The notes: generated by a model not told the origin, from the letters alone. DNA of 64,000 nucleotides from Anaeramoeba flamelloides (GCA_027625915.1 JANTQA010000026.1:2542001-2606000), one strand, 5' to 3'; positions 35,691-47,802 are shown, numbered from the stretch's first letter. Translations and numbers: made by a program.

Positions 35691-37000
35691 CTTGTAAATC
35701 TAAAAAAAAATGAATTTTTGGAAAAATGAATATTTTTTCCCCTTTTGATTCTTGATCGAGAATATTTTTATAAAATTTGTTCATTGTAATTGTATATTGG
35801 GAAATTTTGGAAAAAAAAGTTTCGATTCAGAACAAAATATTTTTTTGTCAAAGAAAAAATAATAACATTTAAAAAGACTTTTATATCAGTATTATTGTGA
35901 AGTACGAATATTTAAATGGAATTTTTGGTTTTAATATTTACTCTTGTCAATATAATGTGTGTATGAAAAGTATAATCCATGTTTCAAAATAAAGTGTGTT
36001 TTTTTGTTTTAGAATACTTATATATAACCAGATCAAAGAAATCTAACAATAAACCCAAAGTTAATCTGGTATTGGTTTTTTAAAGTTCTCTTATTCAAAA
36101 AGAAATTCACAAAATGAATGATCAAATCCAAAAATTTAACTCAACAAATAGGGCAATTATTTGGAATTTTTTATTTCCAAAAAAAATAAAAATTTCAAAA
36201 AATTTGAGAAAATTAAGAAAAATTTTGAACAAATTAAATCTCTAATCTAAAGGTTGCATAAAAACTTAAGGAGTTGATCACCAAGATTGGTTTGAATTTA
36301 TTGAGGTTATTGGGTTTTGAATTCAGTGGTCAATTTGCCAAGACGAAGAAAAATACATTTTCTATTTTGATATACTGGTTATAGGAATATCTAATGTATT
36401 CTTTTGTATAGTGTAGATAGGAAGAAGAAAATATTAAAGCCCTAGTTTTATATTGAATGTTGTGTTTTATACGCCTTTCATGGGGTTTTTGATATTTAAA
36501 ATTCATTCTTTTTCAAATGATAAGTATTAAAACTGTTTCAACTTTGAAAAACACAATAAAAATCTTACGAGTCAGATGAATATTTTAAAAATTTGGGATT
36601 TTTTTTTTTAAATTGGGATTGATAAAATTAATACTCAATGAAAAAATAAAATTTTTAAAAAATGATGAATATTTTTTAAAACTCCCTTTTTTAGATTTTT
36701 GGATCTTAAAAAAGTAAAGACCGAACCTTTGATTATGAAATAGATGTTGGGGTGATAATTCGAGCTCTTTTAATTTTATTGTCTATATTTAGAAATACTT
36801 ATTATTTTTTAAAAAGTTCGAATTCAAAAAAATCATTTTTAAAAAATTAAATCTGTTGAAAAAAGTATTAACAAAGTTATTACTTTTTTCATTTTTTATG
36901 ATTATTTTTTTTTTTGAAAAAAGAGAATTATGAAATTTGATGTTTATTTAAAAAAGAAAATAATAATAATAATAATAATACCCTTGTGAAAAAAAACAGA
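35691..37000. other. Spacer and promoter side of the second acyl-CoA synthetase gene
   Basis: AT-rich sequence with a short (AAT)n run at about 36960-36980. TATAATCCATGTTTCAAAAT at about 35970 resembles sequence near 545-575. No gene is supported. Confidence 0.4.
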
Positions 37001-37414
37001 TACAGGTGAAAAAAGTGAAATTGGGGGTTTTCATTAGGTACCTTACTGAAAATTCAAAGTAAGATCAATAAAAAAAAATAAATAAATAAATAAAGACAAA
37101 ATGAAGTATTCAACACAATAACACTTTTTCTAATACTTTCTTTTGGTATGGGTTTTTTGTTTGTTCATCAATTATTAAAAATTTGTTCAAAAAATTGACT
37201 ATTTTTGAGATCTCCAAAACCAACAAAAATTTCAATAATAAAGTAGATTTAAATTGTATTTGTTGTATTGATTGAAAATAATATAATGGATTATTATTTG
37301 AAGTTAGTTGGTTTCTTCTTTTTAATTGATTTTACATTTTGTTTTCAGTAAGGTTTCCATTGAAAAAACCCCTTTCAATTTTTTTCCCTGTTTCGTTTTT
37401 TTCTACAACTGTTA
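37001..37414. mobile_element. T4 MITE, copy 1
   Basis: The 414-bp element begins TACAGGTGAAAAAAGTGAAA and ends with the inverted form TTTCTACAACTGTTA. Further in, GGTACCTTACTGAAAA and TTTTCAGTAAGGTTTCC also pair. Borders are TA. It matches 44752-45185 along its length. Confidence 0.82.
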
Positions 37415-38149
37415 TATCTATGAGTTTTTATATTGTTTTTCAAAACTCAAATGTACCAAAAGATAAAAAAATATTTTATAATACAAAGAAAAAATCATTC
37501 GGTATTATAAATAATCTATTTTTAATAAAAATATTTCAGGGCTTTTTCATTTTTTGATTTGATCAAAAAAAAAAAACAATTAACTTTGTGATTTACTTTC
37601 TATTTTTTACAAATTATCATTTTTTTCAGGGAATCTTTCATAAACTTTCAAAGATGAAACCAAAATTTTTAAAAAATAAAATAGTTATGATTTAATAAAT
37701 TTTCAAAATAATAAACCATTTAAAAAATTTTAATAAAAAAAACAAGTATTAAAAATTGTAACAAAAAAAACAACAACGGGTAAGTATTTTTCTATTTTTA
37801 AAAAATGTTCAAAAAAAAATCTTTACATTGAATGGATACTCCAAATGAAGAAATAATTAATTTTAAAAAAAATAATGTTTTTTTATTTACAAATCTGGAG
37901 AGAAATGAGTCCTTTAATTATTGATAAATATCAATTAAAAACATTTGATCAAGATTTTCTCTAAAACTTATATATAAAGGAATAGAAGAATCTTGGAATC
38001 TAGTATCAGATTTTTAATTCAATTTTAAATATAAATATAGATATAAGAATTGCAACGTTCTAAATTTATTATTAGATGAACTAGAGAAACTTAAAAAAGA
38101 TTATTAAAAATAAAAATAAAAAATTTTTTTTATGTGAAAATTGATATTA
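37415..38149. other. AT-rich spacer, possibly the 5' part of the LINE relic
   Basis: No convincing coding frame. It may include decayed upstream LINE sequence, but I could not identify motifs. Confidence 0.35.
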
Positions 38150-38640
38150 AAAATGTTTTCAAACAATTATTCATATATTAGTTCACTTTTCACTCAATAA
38201 ATATAACAAAAATGAAAAAATTAAATGTTGGCTACAAAAATTTTATAAAAAAGAAAGAATAATAGTTTGTCTATGAGATCCTCTTCATCTTTTGATGCTG
38301 AAAGTTTAGCAGCCAATTTCTTGATTGAAAAAATAGACTATTATATTAAGGGACCAATCTCAATTAAATTTTTTTACCTAAATTTAATAGAGATTGGAAA
38401 AATTTTTTGTCAATTACTTAGATTTGAAAAACCATGTTTATTTTGGATATTAAACATATTTCTAGATAAGGATTCCTTATTTAGAAATTAGTCAAAAAAA
38501 AAATAATAATAAAAAATAATTGAGACCAGTCCCTTAAACATGTTCAAATGTTTGCAGATGACTTAATTTTAATAATGGAAGGATCAATATTCGAAAAATA
38601 AATAAAAATTGGAAATGATTTGAAGAATTAAACAATGATT
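38150..38640 (+). mobile_element. LINE reverse transcriptase fragment with FADD motif
   Basis: One frame reads SMRSSSSFDAESLAANFLIE, then KIDYYI, corresponding to the RT motif usually written QGDPLSPLLF...A. After a 190-bp MITE insertion the frame resumes with KHVQMFADDLILIMEGSI, where FADD is the polymerase active site. The upstream and downstream LINE parts are not recognisable. It is a dead fragment and a relative of the piece at 4140-4345. Confidence 0.65.
38347..38536. mobile_element. T10 190-bp MITE (nested in the LINE fragment)
   Basis: The left end is TAAGGGACCAATCTCAATTA and the right end is TAATTGAGACCAGTCCCTTA, inverted copies flanked by TA. Taking the element out with one TA leaves the LINE reading frame intact across the site. 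That independently confirms the borders and the TA duplication. Confidence 0.88.
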
Positions 38641-38882
38641 TTGTAGATATGTTAAAAAAAAGAGAAACAAAACAAAAAAAAAAATCAAAAACAAATAGAT
38701 ATTTTGAAAAGTTCTTTTAATTCAGAATCGATTAGTTGGTAACTTTCAAAAAAAAAAAAAAACCAAAGAGTAACAATTTTTCGACAGGAAATTTGTCTTT
38801 TGAGTTTTGAAAAGAAAACTTGTAAAAAAATGAATTAAAATTTCAAAAGGGGTATTTTTTTTTTTTAAAGAGTTGTCATTGA

Positions 38883-39613
38883 TTACTTTTCTTCTTCAGG
38901 CCATTTCTTTCTGATACGGAAAGCGTATTCATATTCAAGATGTGAATTAAGATCGTCGTCAAGGAATCTGGATTTGGCTTTATATTGCCCTCTTGCCATC
39001 ATTCCAGATGGAGCAGTTTCCATTGGGGTAAGGTATTCATATGGATCTGACTGTGGTGCATAGGATCCAATCATTTCATTTGACTTGTCAACTTTTTAGA
39101 TTCAAATTAGTAGGAGAAGAGTCAAAATAACAAAAAAAAAATAAAAAAAAAAAATAAAAGACAACAAAAAAAAAGAAAAAAAATGAAAAAAAGAAAAACT
39201 AAAAAAAAACTTTTTTTACCTCTGATTCCTTTTTTATAAACAAAGTTCATCCATTTGAGCCCAGTTACAATATCTTTTCTAACAATGAAAATGATTTTAA
39301 ACCTATACTCACACCCTTCTTTGAGTACAAAAGGATTTTTCTTCAGATCTTTAAGCTTTTCTTCAGGCTCCATTTCAAAAACAATGTCTTCTCTGTCTTT
39401 AACGATTACTCGGAGCTCTTTGATAATTACTTGTCTTTTGTCATTTTCTCCGTATTCATCTTCAGTGTTTTCTTTGATAAGGGATTGCTTCCATCTAGTT
39501 AAAGATTCGTCATCTTGATCGAGGTTGAGAAGTTCTTCTTTACTTTTTTTTTCTCCAATAATATTAGTGGCGTCTTCGGGTAACTCGTCTTGTGGAATTT
39601 CTTTTTTGCTCAT
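38883..39613 (-). CDS. Rho GDP-dissociation inhibitor, two exons
   Basis: Exon 1 is 39613-39220 and exon 2 is 39091-38883. The 128-nt intron (GTAAAA...AAAAAG) is phase 1, giving 200 residues, the usual length for RhoGDI. Family signatures are FVLKEGCEYRFKIIFIV, IVTGLKWMNFVYKKGIR, then across the splice VDKSNEMIGSYAPQSDPYEY, TAPSGMMARGQYKAKSRF and DDDLNSHLEYEYAF. The protein extracts prenylated Rho GTPases from membranes, burying the lipid in its immunoglobulin-like C-terminal domain. Its N-terminal arm, acidic here, holds the switch regions. Joining the exons regenerates the conserved KG[VI]-x-[VI]-DK block, which settles the splice sites. The start Met fits the family's N-terminal length. 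Confidence 0.94.
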
Positions 39614-40448
39614 TTCTAAATGTTAAAAAAACGAAAAAAGAAAATAAATTATCAAAAGAAGAAACAAGAAAAATTTAAGGAAATAAAAAAAACAAAAAAA
39701 TTTACTTGCTTGGTGAAAAAATTCGAAAAATGAAATTAATTGAATCATTTTCGAATTATTTTTGTTGAGAATATCGAGTATTTTTTCTGTATTGCTAATG
39801 ATGAAAGAAATGGAAAATTGTGATTAGAGAGAATTATAAGAAAAAAAATACAAAGGTAAAGTGTATTAAAATCATTTTTGTGAAATTTGAGAAGATTCCT
39901 ATCTTTACTCATTTTTCTTTCTCTAGGATCTCTATCTTTAAGGTTTACAATCCCTGAAATTTGAAAAAAGATAATCTGGTGTTGGGTGCAGTGAATTGTT
40001 AATTTGGTTCTTAGATGATCGATCTTGTGCTTGGTATGGGTTTTAATAGTTGTCAAAAAATAGCCAAATAGGATCTTGAAAGATAATTTTTTAAAAGAAA
40101 ACAATCTTAATTTTTAAGAATAAAAACCCAAAACATTCTTTTTTCATAATCACCAGCTAAAAAGATTCTGATTCTTACCTGGTTGTTATTTTCTATTTTT
40201 TTTTAGAACACTGATATCATTGAAAAAAGCATATTTGTGAAAAAAAATTTTTTTTTTACTATTATAGTAGAAGTGTAAATTTGACTTTATATACCTTTTT
40301 ACTTAAATTTCCTCAAAGTTAATTTCAGAGGAAAATCATAAATTCTATAATTATTCAAGGCAAAGATATACCAAAATTAATTTTGATGTTGAAAAGAAAA
40401 AATAAAAAAATGTCAAGAAAAAAGAAAAAAGAAATATATATATATATA
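39614..40448. promoter_or_regulatory. Upstream region of RhoGDI
   Basis: AT-rich sequence containing the promoter side of RhoGDI. A minus-strand open frame at 39745-40104 looks like read-through of leader sequence rather than a gene. Confidence 0.35.
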
Positions 40449-41154
40449 TAAACTCTTTTTCAAATAAATGTGCACAAAAAATTTTAAGAATTATTCATCA
40501 ATGAGTCAAATTAATTGTAGTATCATTCTACATCTAAGAAACTCTTTAAAACAAAACAAAAAAAAAAAAAAATACACTCAACTGAATCTTTAAAACTCAT
40601 TAAAACAAAACAATAAAAATTAAAATTCAATATTTTAAAAATTCGTGTGCCCTTTTATTTGAAATGAGAAATCTCTTTTTGTAAATTGTAATGAAAAAAA
40701 TTATAAACCCAATAAAAACCTTTGAACAAGGCGAATTGGGAAAAAGTTCTCAAAATTTTATTGGTAATTCTTTGCACGTCAAACTTTTGTTCTTGGTGGT
40801 CTCATATCCAATATAAAGCCGCAATTCATCTGGGTATTTTGTTGTAATGTTTTTTCTTTATTTCTCTTTTCTTGGTTCCATGCATCAATCCAATAATGGT
40901 CTTTCTTAATTCCCAATTCTAGTTCATTTGAAATCAAACTTAAACTGTTTCCATTTATACACAGGTAGATTATTTCCAAATTGGTTTCTTCTTATCTTGC
41001 TTTTTCATTTTCCAACTGTTCAATATTCCAAAAATAAAAAAAGCAAAAAATGAAAAAATGAATTATTAAAATGAAAACCACCAATAAGTAATTATCTTAT
41101 TAACCATCAAATTCGATGGTGTTGACGATTTGAGAGGTGTGCCCTTTTGTTTGA

Positions 41155-41165
<11 letters not shown>
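40449..41165. mobile_element. T7 element inserted in a TA microsatellite
   Basis: The left end is TAAACTCTTTTTCAAATAAA, then TGTGCAC; the right end is GTGTGCCCTTTTGTTTGAAA, then AATAGTTTA. These are inverted repeats. TATATA runs continue on both outer sides (40436-40450 and 41164-41184), so the element landed within a TA repeat. An internal copy of the end motif lies near 40645. It is 717 bp and contains a coding-like segment at 40779-40976. Confidence 0.8.
40779..40976 (-). pseudogene. Coding-like segment inside T7, unknown origin
   Basis: The minus strand holds an open stretch ending GIKKDHYWIDAWNQEKR, NCGFILDMRPPRTKV and stop. Its composition is much more protein-like than the surroundings. 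It has no ATG start: upstream in frame there is a stop, so it would need a preceding exon or is a fragment. I do not recognise the family. Options are a remnant of the element's own transposase or a captured host exon. The N-terminal part (LEIIYLCINGNSLSLISNEL) vaguely resembles a leucine-rich repeat, but this is weak. Confidence 0.35.
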
Positions 41166-41185
<20 letters not shown>

Positions 41186-41434
41186 GAAATTAAAAAGGTT
41201 TTATATGAAACAAGTTGATAAAAAAATAGAAAAAAATAAAAAAAATACAATGATAAATTTAATTAAGAACTCCTAAAAATAACATTTATATTGGTTTTGG
41301 GTTTATTAGTCTATTTTAATTATTTTTCATTTACCTACATTTGGTATGTTGTTGTTTAATTTGTAATTTCTTTCGTAAAATAATTTTTTGGTCTCCTAAT
41401 TAATTGAAAGATAAACATTTTTTAAGGATTTTGT

Positions 41435-41636
41435 TACAGTCAGTTCCACTTTTAAGGCACAAACTATCAACGAAATTTAAGGCACAATAATAATCCCAAA
41501 TTACCACACAAAATTCAGTTTCTAGTAAAAATAAATTGTTAAAAAAAAATATTACAAATTTTGTGCCTTAATTTGAGATTTTTTTGTACCTTAAATTCCG
41601 TTGAAAGTTTGTGCCTTAAAAGTGAAACTGACTGTA
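41435..41636. mobile_element. T3 foldback MITE, copy 2
   Basis: The 202-bp hairpin element begins TACAGTCAGTTCCACTTTTA and ends AAAAGTGAAACTGACTGTA. It is close to the probable consensus. Confidence 0.9.
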
Positions 41637-41730
41637 ATATACAGTTGAAAATTAATTTGAAAATTTTTTAAAATACATTTTTTTTGTTTTTAATTTTCGT
41701 AAGAAGTGTTTTCTAATTACTTAGAAATTA

Positions 41731-42272
41731 TAAACTAAAATTCAATTTTTTCACACAGTTAAAACCATTACAAGAATCACAATAGTATGATTATATACAA
41801 ATTGGAAGTAAATTTGATTTTTCAAATATAACAATCATTTTTTCATCTTTTAATTTAAATTTTTCATTTCATTTTTTAAATTACATAACCTTATCTTCCA
41901 ATCAATATTTTTTTCCATTGATTGATATAAGGTTAAAGTTGATTTCTTCAAAATAGAATAAATCCAAGAAAATTAGTTGATGGTATCTAACAATTTGATA
42001 GATCAACGATTTTTAGTTAATTTTTTTCAAATTTGCTAAAATATTTTTATGTTATGTTCATCTCCAATTTTTTTTAGCACACCAGTGATTCATTTGTATT
42101 GTTAATTTTTTATTTTTTGTTTTGTGAGTATTGTAATTTATAAACAATTGTTGAAATTTCAATTTGTGAAGGGTATCAATTTGGCATTTCTTCAAGAATT
42201 GATTAAATAAGATTTTTTTTTTCAAAGATTGAATTTTTATGTGTTTAAAATGTTGAATTAAAGTTTAGTTTA
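41731..42272 (-). mobile_element. T1 MITE, copy F
   Basis: The 542-bp element starts TAAACTAAAATTCAATTTTT and ends ATTAAAGTTTAGTTTA. Reversed, its interior matches T1 copies B and D, including the CAATTTGATAGATCAACGAT region and the AGCACACCAGTGATTC region. Confidence 0.82.
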
Positions 42273-43966
42273 AAAAAATTTCATTGTATTACACAAACTC
42301 TCAAAGTTCAAAACGGAAGAGCCAAATTTAAGAGATAATTTCCACATCGAATTCATTTGTAAAGATGGTTTAATTTTTCTACTCATTGATAAAAAATGAT
42401 TTGGGAGATTGAAATAGTAAATTTTTCCTTTATTATTGAGAAAATTTTATTACACAATCATGAAAAAATTTTTTCAAAAAAAAAAATTTAATATTTACTA
42501 ATTTTTCACTTTTTAATAACTTTATTTAGAATAAACACTGTTGGTTTATAAAAGATCTTTGATCAAAAAATATTTTTACAGATGTTTAACAATTTTAAGT
42601 TGAAAAATCCAATTTATCCAGGTTCTATTGATATTTCTTTTAAATGTAATAGTAAAAAATTGAAAATTTTTTATCTTCTAGTTAAGAGGTCATTTTTATA
42701 TAGTTTAAAAGTATTTTAAATCTGATGGATATCTTTTAACTAGGGAACTAATTTATGGATCATTAAAGAATTATTGGTTCTTTTAAATTAGAAAAAAATA
42801 TTTTTTTTTTGATTTTCCTTTAGGTTTTTTTTAATTTTTGAAATGAACCGAAAATTTATTAAATTTTCAATTTATTCCAAAAAGTAAAAAAAACCTCGAA
42901 CACTTTTATTTAGATTTTACAGAATCTAAAAGAATTGAGTAAAATCTAGGACACTTTCAATATTTATCATCAGTTATTTTTTTTTCCATATTTGAGTTTT
43001 TTTAGATGATAAGAGTGTTTTCAAAACTATTAGTTGTTATCTATTCAAAAAAATATCCTAAAGTAGAATTTTAGGAAAATTCATTCAGACAATCATTTAA
43101 AAATTTTGAAACCCCAAAATAGACATTTTTTTCTAGATTAGAGACTTTTAAAAATTGTAGTACAAACAACAATAAATACAACAGTCTCAAGATTTTTAAG
43201 AACTAGAATGTTGATTATATTGCGAATAAACTCGATTGACAATGACAAAATGATAATTGAGGTAATTCATTTGTCTAACTTTTTTTTTTCAATTTTATTT
43301 TATCATACTTCCGTATTCCAAATACCTAGATCTGTCAATTTCCAACCTCGATTCCATTTATTTTTTTTTTGTTCAAATGTAATCCAGTGAAATTTAAATT
43401 GCTTTTTTGATTGAACGAATCAATAAAAAGGAAAGTTGTTTTAAAGAAGTGTGAACAAAAAACTGATTTAAATAATCAACTGAAAATAATTCTATTTTAG
43501 TTTTTTCAACATCGCAAAGACAAATCCCAAATTCAGCATTTTTTGAGAGGGTAAAATTTAATATACACTCACACCATAATGATAGCTACTTCTGTATTAT
43601 ATTGATTTTAAAAATCCACACTGTACAGTTGGAAAAAAATTCTTGTCGACAGTGTATACATGAAAATATTGTGATCGGGTGTTTTTTTCGTCACACCCTG
43701 AACTGTTTTTTTAAGAACTTTAAAAAACTTTTTTTTCACACTTTTTGGAAAAGGATCTATTTATTACCTTTTCAATCTACTTTGATTCTGCGACATTTTT
43801 TTGTCTGGATTAGTTTTACCAAGACCATTTTCAGAATTTTTTCAAAGGAACAAATATTCAGAAAATAATTAACAAAAGAAAAAAAAAAAAAAAAAAGGTT
43901 GTTTTTGAAAAGAAAGAAAAATCTATTTGGATCTTTATTCTGAATCTTTGTATTAGAATTGCAAGT
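42273..43966. other. Spacer downstream of eL13
   Basis: AT-rich sequence. AAAAGAATTGAGTAAAATCT near 42935 resembles 17735-17755, a trace of that repeat family. CACACC motifs occur at 43570 and 43695. No gene was recognised. Confidence 0.4.
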
Positions 43967-44707
43967 TTATTTCTTTTTTCCTTGTCTTATTTTAATGAGT
44001 CTTTCTTTGGTTTTTTGAATTTTGTCTCTTCTTTCTTTTGCAAGATCTCTTTCGCGTAATTCTTGTGGAATCACCCTTGTTTCAATTACCCTTTCGGGAT
44101 ATCGAACAGTCATAAAGGTTCTAACTTGTTTGGCTTGTTTTTGTAATTCTCTTTTGGAGTCTTGTTTATTTGGGTTTTCTTGGTGTAACGAAAAAAGAAA
44201 AAGAAATAAGAAAAAGAATTATAAGGAATTGAAAACAAAAAAAAAAAATTAAAAAGATAAAGAAAAAAGTAAAAAAAAGAATAAATGAACGAATAATTGA
44301 AAGAACAAATAATTACTTCTTCTTCTTGGAAACAAGATTAATTTTTCCTTATACTCTCTTAGTCTTTCAACATTTTCTTTTAATGTTTGTGCAGATCTAT
44401 TTTTTCTTCTTTTGTCAACAGCGATACCAATTCCCATTGCTTGGTGCCTTGAAATGCCTGCCATTTTCAATTCACGGTGAGTGAAGCCTCTTCCTGATTT
44501 GATTCTCATGTTGTATCTTTGTGTTTGGCAATGGACAATTGGCTTGAGTGAGCCAGACGCTGGTCTTGGTGCAACTTTGATGGCCTTTTTGATTCTGTTT
44601 TGTTTTCTTCTGGTCTTTCTTGCTGGTTGGTCAAACCATGTTTTGACTCTTGTTTTCCAGTCCTTGTGAAAATGTACGTTTGGTAAGGTTAATTTATAGT
44701 TTGGCAT
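43967..44707 (-). CDS. RPL13: 60S ribosomal protein eL13, two exons
   Basis: Exon 1 is 44707-44317 and exon 2 is 44178-43967. The 138-nt intron (GTAATT...CACCAAG) is phase 1, giving 200 residues. The signatures of eL13 are clear: [65 protein letters not shown] and LKEYxxKLILFPR-like [13 protein letters not shown]. The C-terminal exon ([16 protein letters not shown]...) corresponds to the basic tail that follows the KLILFPR block. The protein is part of the large ribosomal subunit near the peptide exit side. Exon 1 could read on through the donor site, but only splicing gives the conserved tail. A T4 transposon ends 44 bases before the start codon. Confidence 0.95.
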
Positions 44708-44751
44708 GCCTCTTAAATTAAAGTAAAAGAAGAAAAATTAAAAAAAATGAA

Positions 44752-45185
44752 TAACATAGTGGAAAAAAAGTGAAATTAGGGTTTTTAATTGAGAACTTTA
44801 ATAGAACCTAAAAATTCAAAACAAGATCTATTAAAAAAAGAAAAAATAAATATATAAAGACAAAATGAAGTATTCAACACAACAACAGTTTTTTTAATAA
44901 CTACCTTATGTATGGGTTTTTCTTTGATTGATCAATTATTAAAAATTTGTTCAAAAAAATTGACTATTTTTGAGAGCTCCAAAACTACAACAACAAGGTC
45001 AATAATAAAGTAGATTGAAATTGTATTTATTGGATTGATTGAATATTATGTAATAGGTTTTTATTTGAATTTAATTGTTTTCTTGTTTTAATTGATTTTA
45101 CTTTTTTTAGGTTTCAGCAATGTTCATAATTAAAAAACCGGGTTGAACTTTTTTTCCCGGCTTCACTTTTTTTCCACAATGATTA
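44752..45185. mobile_element. T4 MITE, copy 2, at the eL13 promoter
   Basis: The 434-bp element has left end TAACATAGTGGAAAAAAAGT and right end ACTTTTTTTCCACAATGATTA, an inverted pair. The interior matches T4 copy 1, for example GACAAAATGAAGTATTCAAC and TTAAAAATTTGTTCAAAAAA. It begins 45 bp upstream of the eL13 ATG. Confidence 0.85.
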
Positions 45186-45809
45186 TTGTTTATATTTTCA
45201 CAACAAAAATAGGACAAAAATTGTAGTCAGTTTTTCTACTTGATAATACTTTTGTTTCTTTTGAAATTGTTATAAATTTTGAAAAGGAATTACAAAATCA
45301 AAATTCAACAACTTTCAATATAAAATTTTTATAATTCAAAACTTTTAAAAACAAGTAATTTGAATAATTTTCCACTTTTATTTTTTTATAAATGGAGTTT
45401 CAGGTTATTGAAAGTTCACAAATATTTTTCTTTTAGAAAACTTTCAAAAATTTCTTTTAAAATTCAAAATATTATCTTTTATTAATTAATTATTTTTTTA
45501 CCCTTTTTTGACTTATAAAAGTTTGTATATAGTATTTGAAATTTGAAAAAATATGAAAGAATATCAGTGACTGAAATCCTTCAGACTGTTATTCTGAAAG
45601 TTCGAAAAAGTATTTAAATTATTTATATATATTGTGTAATTCTTGTTGGTTTGAGTTTACCAAGGAGAACCATTATCTCTTTTCTTGTTTAGATGGCTTG
45701 ATGATTTTCTCTTTCATAAAATCAAATCACAAGCGATACCTTTCCAGATTACAGATTCTGATCTAATTTTACTTCCCAAAGGATATTTCATAGAAATAAA
45801 TTTACAAGT
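45186..45809. other. AT-rich spacer, nothing identified
   Basis: No gene or element was recognised. A short open frame at 45685-45885 mostly overlaps the left end of T9. Confidence 0.4.
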
Positions 45810-47017
45810 TAAGGGACTAGTAAACTATAAATTATCTTCAAGTAAATCGAGTAGCAATCTCAAAAAAATTTTTATAGCTTCCTGAAGTTGAAAAAAGAGT
45901 AAAAATCTAATTATAATAATACCAAATTGACTTTTAAAGTATTTACAAAAATGAATTATTGTTTTTAAGAGTTTGATCTCCTTTTTTCTAATTTTTGAAA
46001 AAGTTAAAAAGCCTAGAAATTTTTTGAATTATTTCATAAAATAATATTTTCTTTGAAATAAGAAAGAAAGCATATTCTTTTTAAAAGATTTTTTATCATA
46101 ATACTCTTTAAAAATGAAACCCCCAAGTTTTATAATAACCCAGTTTAAAAATTTACTTAATTTCAAAAAAAGTAACACACTTATTGTAAACTTGAAAAAA
46201 CTATAATTTCTTTACTACAAAGAACCGTTCAAATCAATTTTTTCTCTTTATTGAATAAAAAAAATTGAAAAAAAAACCAAATAATCAAAGTAAAAACCCC
46301 CCCAAAATACTTTTTGAAAACCTGGAAAATTCAACTTATTATCTCGTGAAATATTTTTTTAATTTGATTATTTTTAATCAATAATGAATAATACATTCTT
46401 GGTTTTTTCATTGAGTTGGTAATAACTAAAATATTAAAACTACCAATAGAATTTCTTTTTATTTCTCATTTTTTAAAATATTTTCAAACTTAGGAAAAAA
46501 GAAATTAATATTAATAATTTTAATAAAAAAAAAACAATAAATAGATATTATTAAATATTTATTTGAATAATAACATTTCTTTATTTATAAGCTCTTAATA
46601 TTCGAAAAAGAAAATGAACATTTTTTTTAAATTTTCTAGAAATTTAATAAATATTGACGAATTAAATCAGTTTATGATATTTATCTGGATCTTCAAGAAC
46701 TATAATTGATTTATTTTTCTTGTATTTTTAAAATAAGATCTTAGATCAAATGTCTTTTGTTCATCCGAACTCTCGTAAACCACCAAAAGTGAGATTTCCA
46801 AAATTAAATTTTTCTCTTTCTGTTTTGATCAAAAAATGCAAAAAAAAAGATCAAATCTTTTACTGAAAATTGAATTGAAAAAAATTAACTCTTTTTAAAA
46901 ATGATAACTCATTTCTCTTAAGTTGATAAATGTGTTACTTTTTAAGTTTATTTAATCCTTGTGAAAATAATTACGATATTATCTTTGGAAGGGGTGATAA
47001 GAGTTACTATTACCTTA
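45810..47017 (+). mobile_element. T9 MITE, copy 2 (uninterrupted)
   Basis: The 1,208-bp element begins TAAGGGACTAGTAAACTATA and ends GAGTTACTATTACCTTA, with TA borders. It is the inverted-orientation counterpart of the copy in the HeH gene intron. No coding capacity was seen. Confidence 0.8.
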
Positions 47018-47092
47018 AAAAAATCTCTAAAATAATAAGAGATTATGGATAGAATACAAATAATGATAAAATTAAATATATCCTTATAGATT

Positions 47093-47802
47093 TAAACTAT
47101 TTTTCAGTCGAAGGGGGTAAGTTGTAATCGGTGAATTACATGTGGCTAAAGGCTTGACATGGATATTCGAAGAAAAAATTTATTTTGAAAATTTTCAAAA
47201 TTGAAATCATTTTTTCACATTTTTGCTTTTTTTTTTTTTTATTTTTCGATTTTTTTTTTACTCTTAATTCAGTTGCAAAATTTTTTTTTATTTCAAGATC
47301 AATAGTCACTTGGTAAAAATGTGTTATTCTAAGTTTATTGAAACCATGTAAATTATTGTTTAGAAATCATATTGATTTCTATTGGAATTCTATCCGATCT
47401 TTGATCCTGATATTTGTTTAATAAATGTGAAAAATTTTCACTTCATTTTAATTTCCTTTTTCAAATAGAGAGCACAAATACCAACACACTTCATTTGGGG
47501 ACTTTATTTCTAAAAGAAAAGTATGAAAAATGAAGTGAAAAATTGTTTCCTATTTATTATTCAAATACCAATAGAAGGTCAAAACGAACATTGTTGTTTT
47601 TCTAAATAGGGAGACTAAGTTTTTGAGTTTTTCAATTTTTAAGAAAATATATTGATTGATTAGTTTTCTTTCAGACATATATCAACAAATCTTTGATGTG
47701 TATTATTCTGCTTATTTCTTATTTGTTTTCCAAATGGTCAATTATAATAAATAATTGATATTTGAAAAAACTGTTGGGCCCCTTTGATTGAAACAGAGTT
47801 TA
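47093..47802. mobile_element. T6 MITE, copy 2
   Basis: The 710-bp element begins TAAACTATTTTTCAGTCGAA, then GGGGG, and ends with the inverted form CCCCTTTGATTGAAACAGAG, then TTTA. TA is at both borders. Confidence 0.82.

Noticed and set aside
39745-40104. 119-codon minus-strand open frame upstream of RhoGDI
   Set aside because: No recognisable domain; RhoGDI already has a well-placed start, so this is taken as leader or spacer sequence.
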